From the NCBI GenBank assembly GCA_013314865.1, contig JABUEV010000083.1:1-8355 (forward strand): a stretch of DNA of 8,355 bases, in the 5' to 3' direction. The notes below the pieces were generated by a model, which saw only the letters and a list, made by a program, of their open reading frames with translations, was not told where the DNA came from and ran no database searches. Positions 6,493 through 8,355 of this stretch are shown piece by piece (position 1 is the first letter of the stretch; each line of letters opens with the position of its first letter). The stretch is from Bacteroidales bacterium (GTDB lineage Bacteria > Bacteroidota > Bacteroidia > Bacteroidales > VadinHA17). Both the position numbers and the translations under genes were made by a program.

Positions 6493-6517
6493 AATTGCTG
6501 ATAATTAAACCAAAAAG

Positions 6518-7219
6518 ATGAGTCGGCAAACGGCATACAGGCTTCGTATAATTCTGCTATTCCTGGCAAGTGCAGAAGTTTTGCCTTGTTATACCCAATC
6601 ATTTCGTCTCTCTGATATCACTACCCTTTCGCCTGATAAAATGCTTCTTAACGGCAGAATCTGGATGAATCAGTATTCAAAGGTGACCGGCACACAGTTT
6701 TACCTCACAGACAAATATTTAAAAGGCTCAGTTTATATAAAAGGACATAAATATGATGATCTCGACCTCAGGTATGACATCTGCAACGATGAACTTGTTT
6801 TAAAATATGAAACCTGGCCGGTTATATACATGAACAAGGAGCTGGTGGACAGTTTCAGTGTATCTTTTGACAGAACTCACAAAATAATAAATACCGGCAT
6901 AAACAGATCGGGAATGTTTGGAGGTTATGTCAACCTTCTGTATTCAGGTCCGACTTCACTTTACGTCAAGTATACTAAAAAAATATATCCCCTTGGTGAT
7001 AATGGATTAAAAGATCTGTTTGTTGAGAAACACTATGTATTCCTGAAAAAAAATGATAAAATAGTTCCTGTCAGCAACAGCAAAAAGTTTTTAAAACTTC
7101 TGAATGACAAAAAAAAGGAAGTGAGGCATTTTATTAAAAGCAAAGGCTACAGAGTCTCATCAGGGAAGCCTGAAACCTTTGTTCCGATACTTGAATTTTA
7201 TGATAGCCTGACAAATTAA
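6518..7219 (+). CDS. Exported protein of unknown function, upstream of TonB-dependent receptor
   Basis: This is a 233-residue protein with no named function that I recognise. The N terminus has a Sec signal: basic residues (R3, R8, R10), then IILLFLASAEVL, with likely cleavage near Y25-T26-Q27. No proper lipobox is present, since C24 follows VLP. The mature part looks beta-rich. NGRIWMNQYSKVTGTQFY (45-62), GSVYIKGHKYDDLDLRYDI (70-88) and the stretch around VNLLYSGPTSLYVKYTKKI (138-156) have alternating strand character. The C-terminal third (about 185-232) is lysine-rich and helical, ending LEFYDSL. This pattern recalls a group of conserved hypothetical exported proteins in Bacteroidota, a judgement from memory rather than a search. 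The protein probably sits in the periplasm or on the inner face of the outer membrane. The receptor gene starts 11 bp later, so the two are almost certainly cotranscribed and may act together. The start is the only ATG that includes the signal peptide. Confidence 0.8.
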   Translation: MSRQTAYRLRIILLFLASAEVLPCYTQSFRLSDITTLSPDKMLLNGRIWMNQYSKVTGTQFYLTDKYLKGSVYIKGHKYDDLDLRYDICNDELVLKYETWPVIYMNKELVDSFSVSFDRTHKIINTGINRSGMFGGYVNLLYSGPTSLYVKYTKKIYPLGDNGLKDLFVEKHYVFLKKNDKIVPVSNSKKFLKLLNDKKKEVRHFIKSKGYRVSSGKPETFVPILEFYDSLTN

Positions 7220-7230
7220 ATCCGGAATAG

Positions 7231-8355
7231 ATGTTATCCAGAATTCTGAAATCGGCAATACTGCTTTTACTTGGGAGTTCACTGCACGCACAGCAGGATT
7301 ATCCGGTTTTATGGGATTACAAAGGACAGTCGTTTGAAGAATTTGTGATAAAGGCTGAATCGGTTTATCCGCTGAGGTTTTTTTATGAGTATGAATGGGT
7401 GAAGGATATTGTGCTTGAAGAAAATAATGGTATAAGGATGCTGGGTGAAATTCTGGATACTGTCTGTTCTGTCAGAGATTTGCATTATTACTATTCAGGG
7501 AATGGAAATATTATCCTGACCAGGGAATATGAGGTAAGGATTTTAAAGGACAAAGTTAAGGAAGGCGGAACATACCTGCCAGGTTTCAATAATTTGTCAA
7601 ATATCAGGGGCTCATCTTCAGAGGGTAACATCGTTGTGGATATCGGAGATCCGTCTGAAAAGGGGAAGTCCGGCAGTGTAAGGTTATCAGGGTATGTGAC
7701 GGACCGTGACACAAAGGAACCTGTCGCGGGTGTAACGGTTTATTTCCCGGGATTGTCTTCGGGTGCAGTTACAAATGAACACGGGTATTATTCATTGGAA
7801 GTACCACGAGGAAGCCATACTGTAAAGTTTTCTTTCATAGGCATGAAGGAGCGGATAATGGACTTGAATCTTTATAGTCCGGGTGAGCTTAATATTGAAA
7901 TGACCGGAGTTCTTATTCCTTTAAAGGAAGCAGTAATCACTGCCGAGAAAGACATAGTTCTCCAGAGATCTCAGGCAGGGGTGGAGAAGATTAATATTGC
8001 CTCAATGAAACTGATGCCTTCTTCAATGGGGGAGTCGGATGTGACGAAAAACCTGCTTATGATTCCGGGCGTCAGTTCAGTGGGTGAAGGATCATCCGGT
8101 TTCAATGTCCGGGGCGGGTACGCCGACCAGAACCTGATACTTCTTTACGGGGCACCTCTGTATAATTCATCTCATTTTTTCGGATTCTTTTCAGCAATCA
8201 ACTCAGATATAATAAGAGATGTAACGCTTTATAAGGGAGGAATTCCCGCAAAGTACGGCGGAAGACTATCTTCGGTTATGGATATTGTACCTGCTGATGG
8301 CGACAGGAGAAAATTTAATGGTAATACAGGAATAAGCCCCGTAGCAGCTCATTTT
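7231..8355 (+). CDS. TonB-dependent outer-membrane receptor, N-terminal 375 residues (partial at window end)
   Basis: The frame is open from the ATG at 7231 to the last base of the window, so only the N-terminal half or less of a typical receptor is visible. A signal peptide (MLSRILKSAILLLLGSSLHA) cleaves before QQDYP. Residues about 28-100 resemble the STN (secretin/TonB short N-terminal) domain, including SFEEFVIKAESVYPLRFFYE and a strand pair ending NIILTREYEV. A 45-residue linker follows. Residues 150-225 are a carboxypeptidase-regulatory-like beta sandwich (SGYVTDRDTKEPVAGVTVYF, TNEHGYYSLEVPRG). The plug starts near 260, with KNLLMIPGVSSVGEGSSGF (273-291), NVRGGYADQN (292-301), SHFFGFFSAINSD and LYKGGIPAKYGGRLSSVMDI. 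The beta barrel lies outside the window. The usual aspartate before GxP in the plug is Tyr306 here. The substrate is unknown. In Bacteroidota, receptors with this plug type are often followed by a DUF4249 lipoprotein gene, which cannot be checked here. No sigma or anti-sigma gene lies nearby. Confidence 0.93.
   Translation, partial: MLSRILKSAILLLLGSSLHAQQDYPVLWDYKGQSFEEFVIKAESVYPLRFFYEYEWVKDIVLEENNGIRMLGEILDTVCSVRDLHYYYSGNGNIILTREYEVRILKDKVKEGGTYLPGFNNLSNIRGSSSEGNIVVDIGDPSEKGKSGSVRLSGYVTDRDTKEPVAGVTVYFPGLSSGAVTNEHGYYSLEVPRGSHTVKFSFIGMKERIMDLNLYSPGELNIEMTGVLIPLKEAVITAEKDIVLQRSQAGVEKINIASMKLMPSSMGESDVTKNLLMIPGVSSVGEGSSGFNVRGGYADQNLILLYGAPLYNSSHFFGFFSAINSDIIRDVTLYKGGIPAKYGGRLSSVMDIVPADGDRRKFNGNTGISPVAAHF

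Larger units (their letters stand above)
6217..6517. other. AT-rich intergenic region of 301 bp
   Basis: No credible gene lies on either strand in this stretch. From left to right it holds a perfect 11-bp inverted repeat (6265-6289), a consensus Bacteroidota promoter (6371-6401) and a purine-rich leader of about 110 bases. That leader contains no ATG before the start at 6518. It separates two plus-strand transcription units. Confidence 0.7.

Overview
The window looks like ordinary chromosomal DNA from a member of the Bacteroidota, probably a Bacteroidales/Marinilabiliales-type organism. The evidence is a TonB-dependent receptor carrying an N-terminal carboxypeptidase-regulatory-like domain, a lipoprotein with an acidic stretch right after the lipobox cysteine, a Tat-exported Gfo/Idh/MocA oxidoreductase, mostly absent Shine-Dalgarno sequences, and two intergenic matches to the Bacteroidota promoter consensus TTG-N17-23-TAnnTTTG. 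I see no tRNA, rRNA, CRISPR array, transposase or phage gene.

Layout. (1) At 1-120 the last 39 codons of a membrane protein enter the window. They run into a heptanucleotide repeat tract (74-136) that leads directly into a SIS-domain sugar-phosphate isomerase/binding protein of the UPF0309/COG4821 type (139-900). (2) Convergent to it, on the minus strand, are an MscS-type mechanosensitive channel (921-1778) and, 59 bp upstream of that gene, a Tat-exported Gfo/Idh/MocA oxidoreductase (1838-3190). (3) A 279-bp divergent intergenic region carries a promoter candidate for a plus-strand pair: a surface-type M28 zinc aminopeptidase lipoprotein (3470-5131) and a zinc-dependent alcohol dehydrogenase of the CAD2-like group (5188-6216). 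(4) A 301-bp intergenic region holds a perfect 11-bp inverted repeat, which is a possible terminator, and then a consensus promoter. That promoter starts a second plus-strand unit: an exported protein of unknown function (6518-7219) and, 11 bp later, an STN/carboxypeptidase-regulatory/plug TonB-dependent receptor that runs off the window end (7231-8355).

How the genes may work together. The pair at 6518-8355 is the clearest functional unit: a small secreted protein and an outer-membrane receptor sharing one promoter and nearly touching. The SIS protein, the oxidoreductase and the alcohol dehydrogenase are carbohydrate/aldehyde metabolism enzymes of unknown substrate; nothing in the sequence ties them into one pathway. 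The items most worth a second look are the heptad repeat that straddles one gene end and the next gene start, the secreted protein/receptor pair, the substituted plug residue in the receptor, and the similar architecture of the two predicted promoters. I found no strong evidence of a wholly new system.
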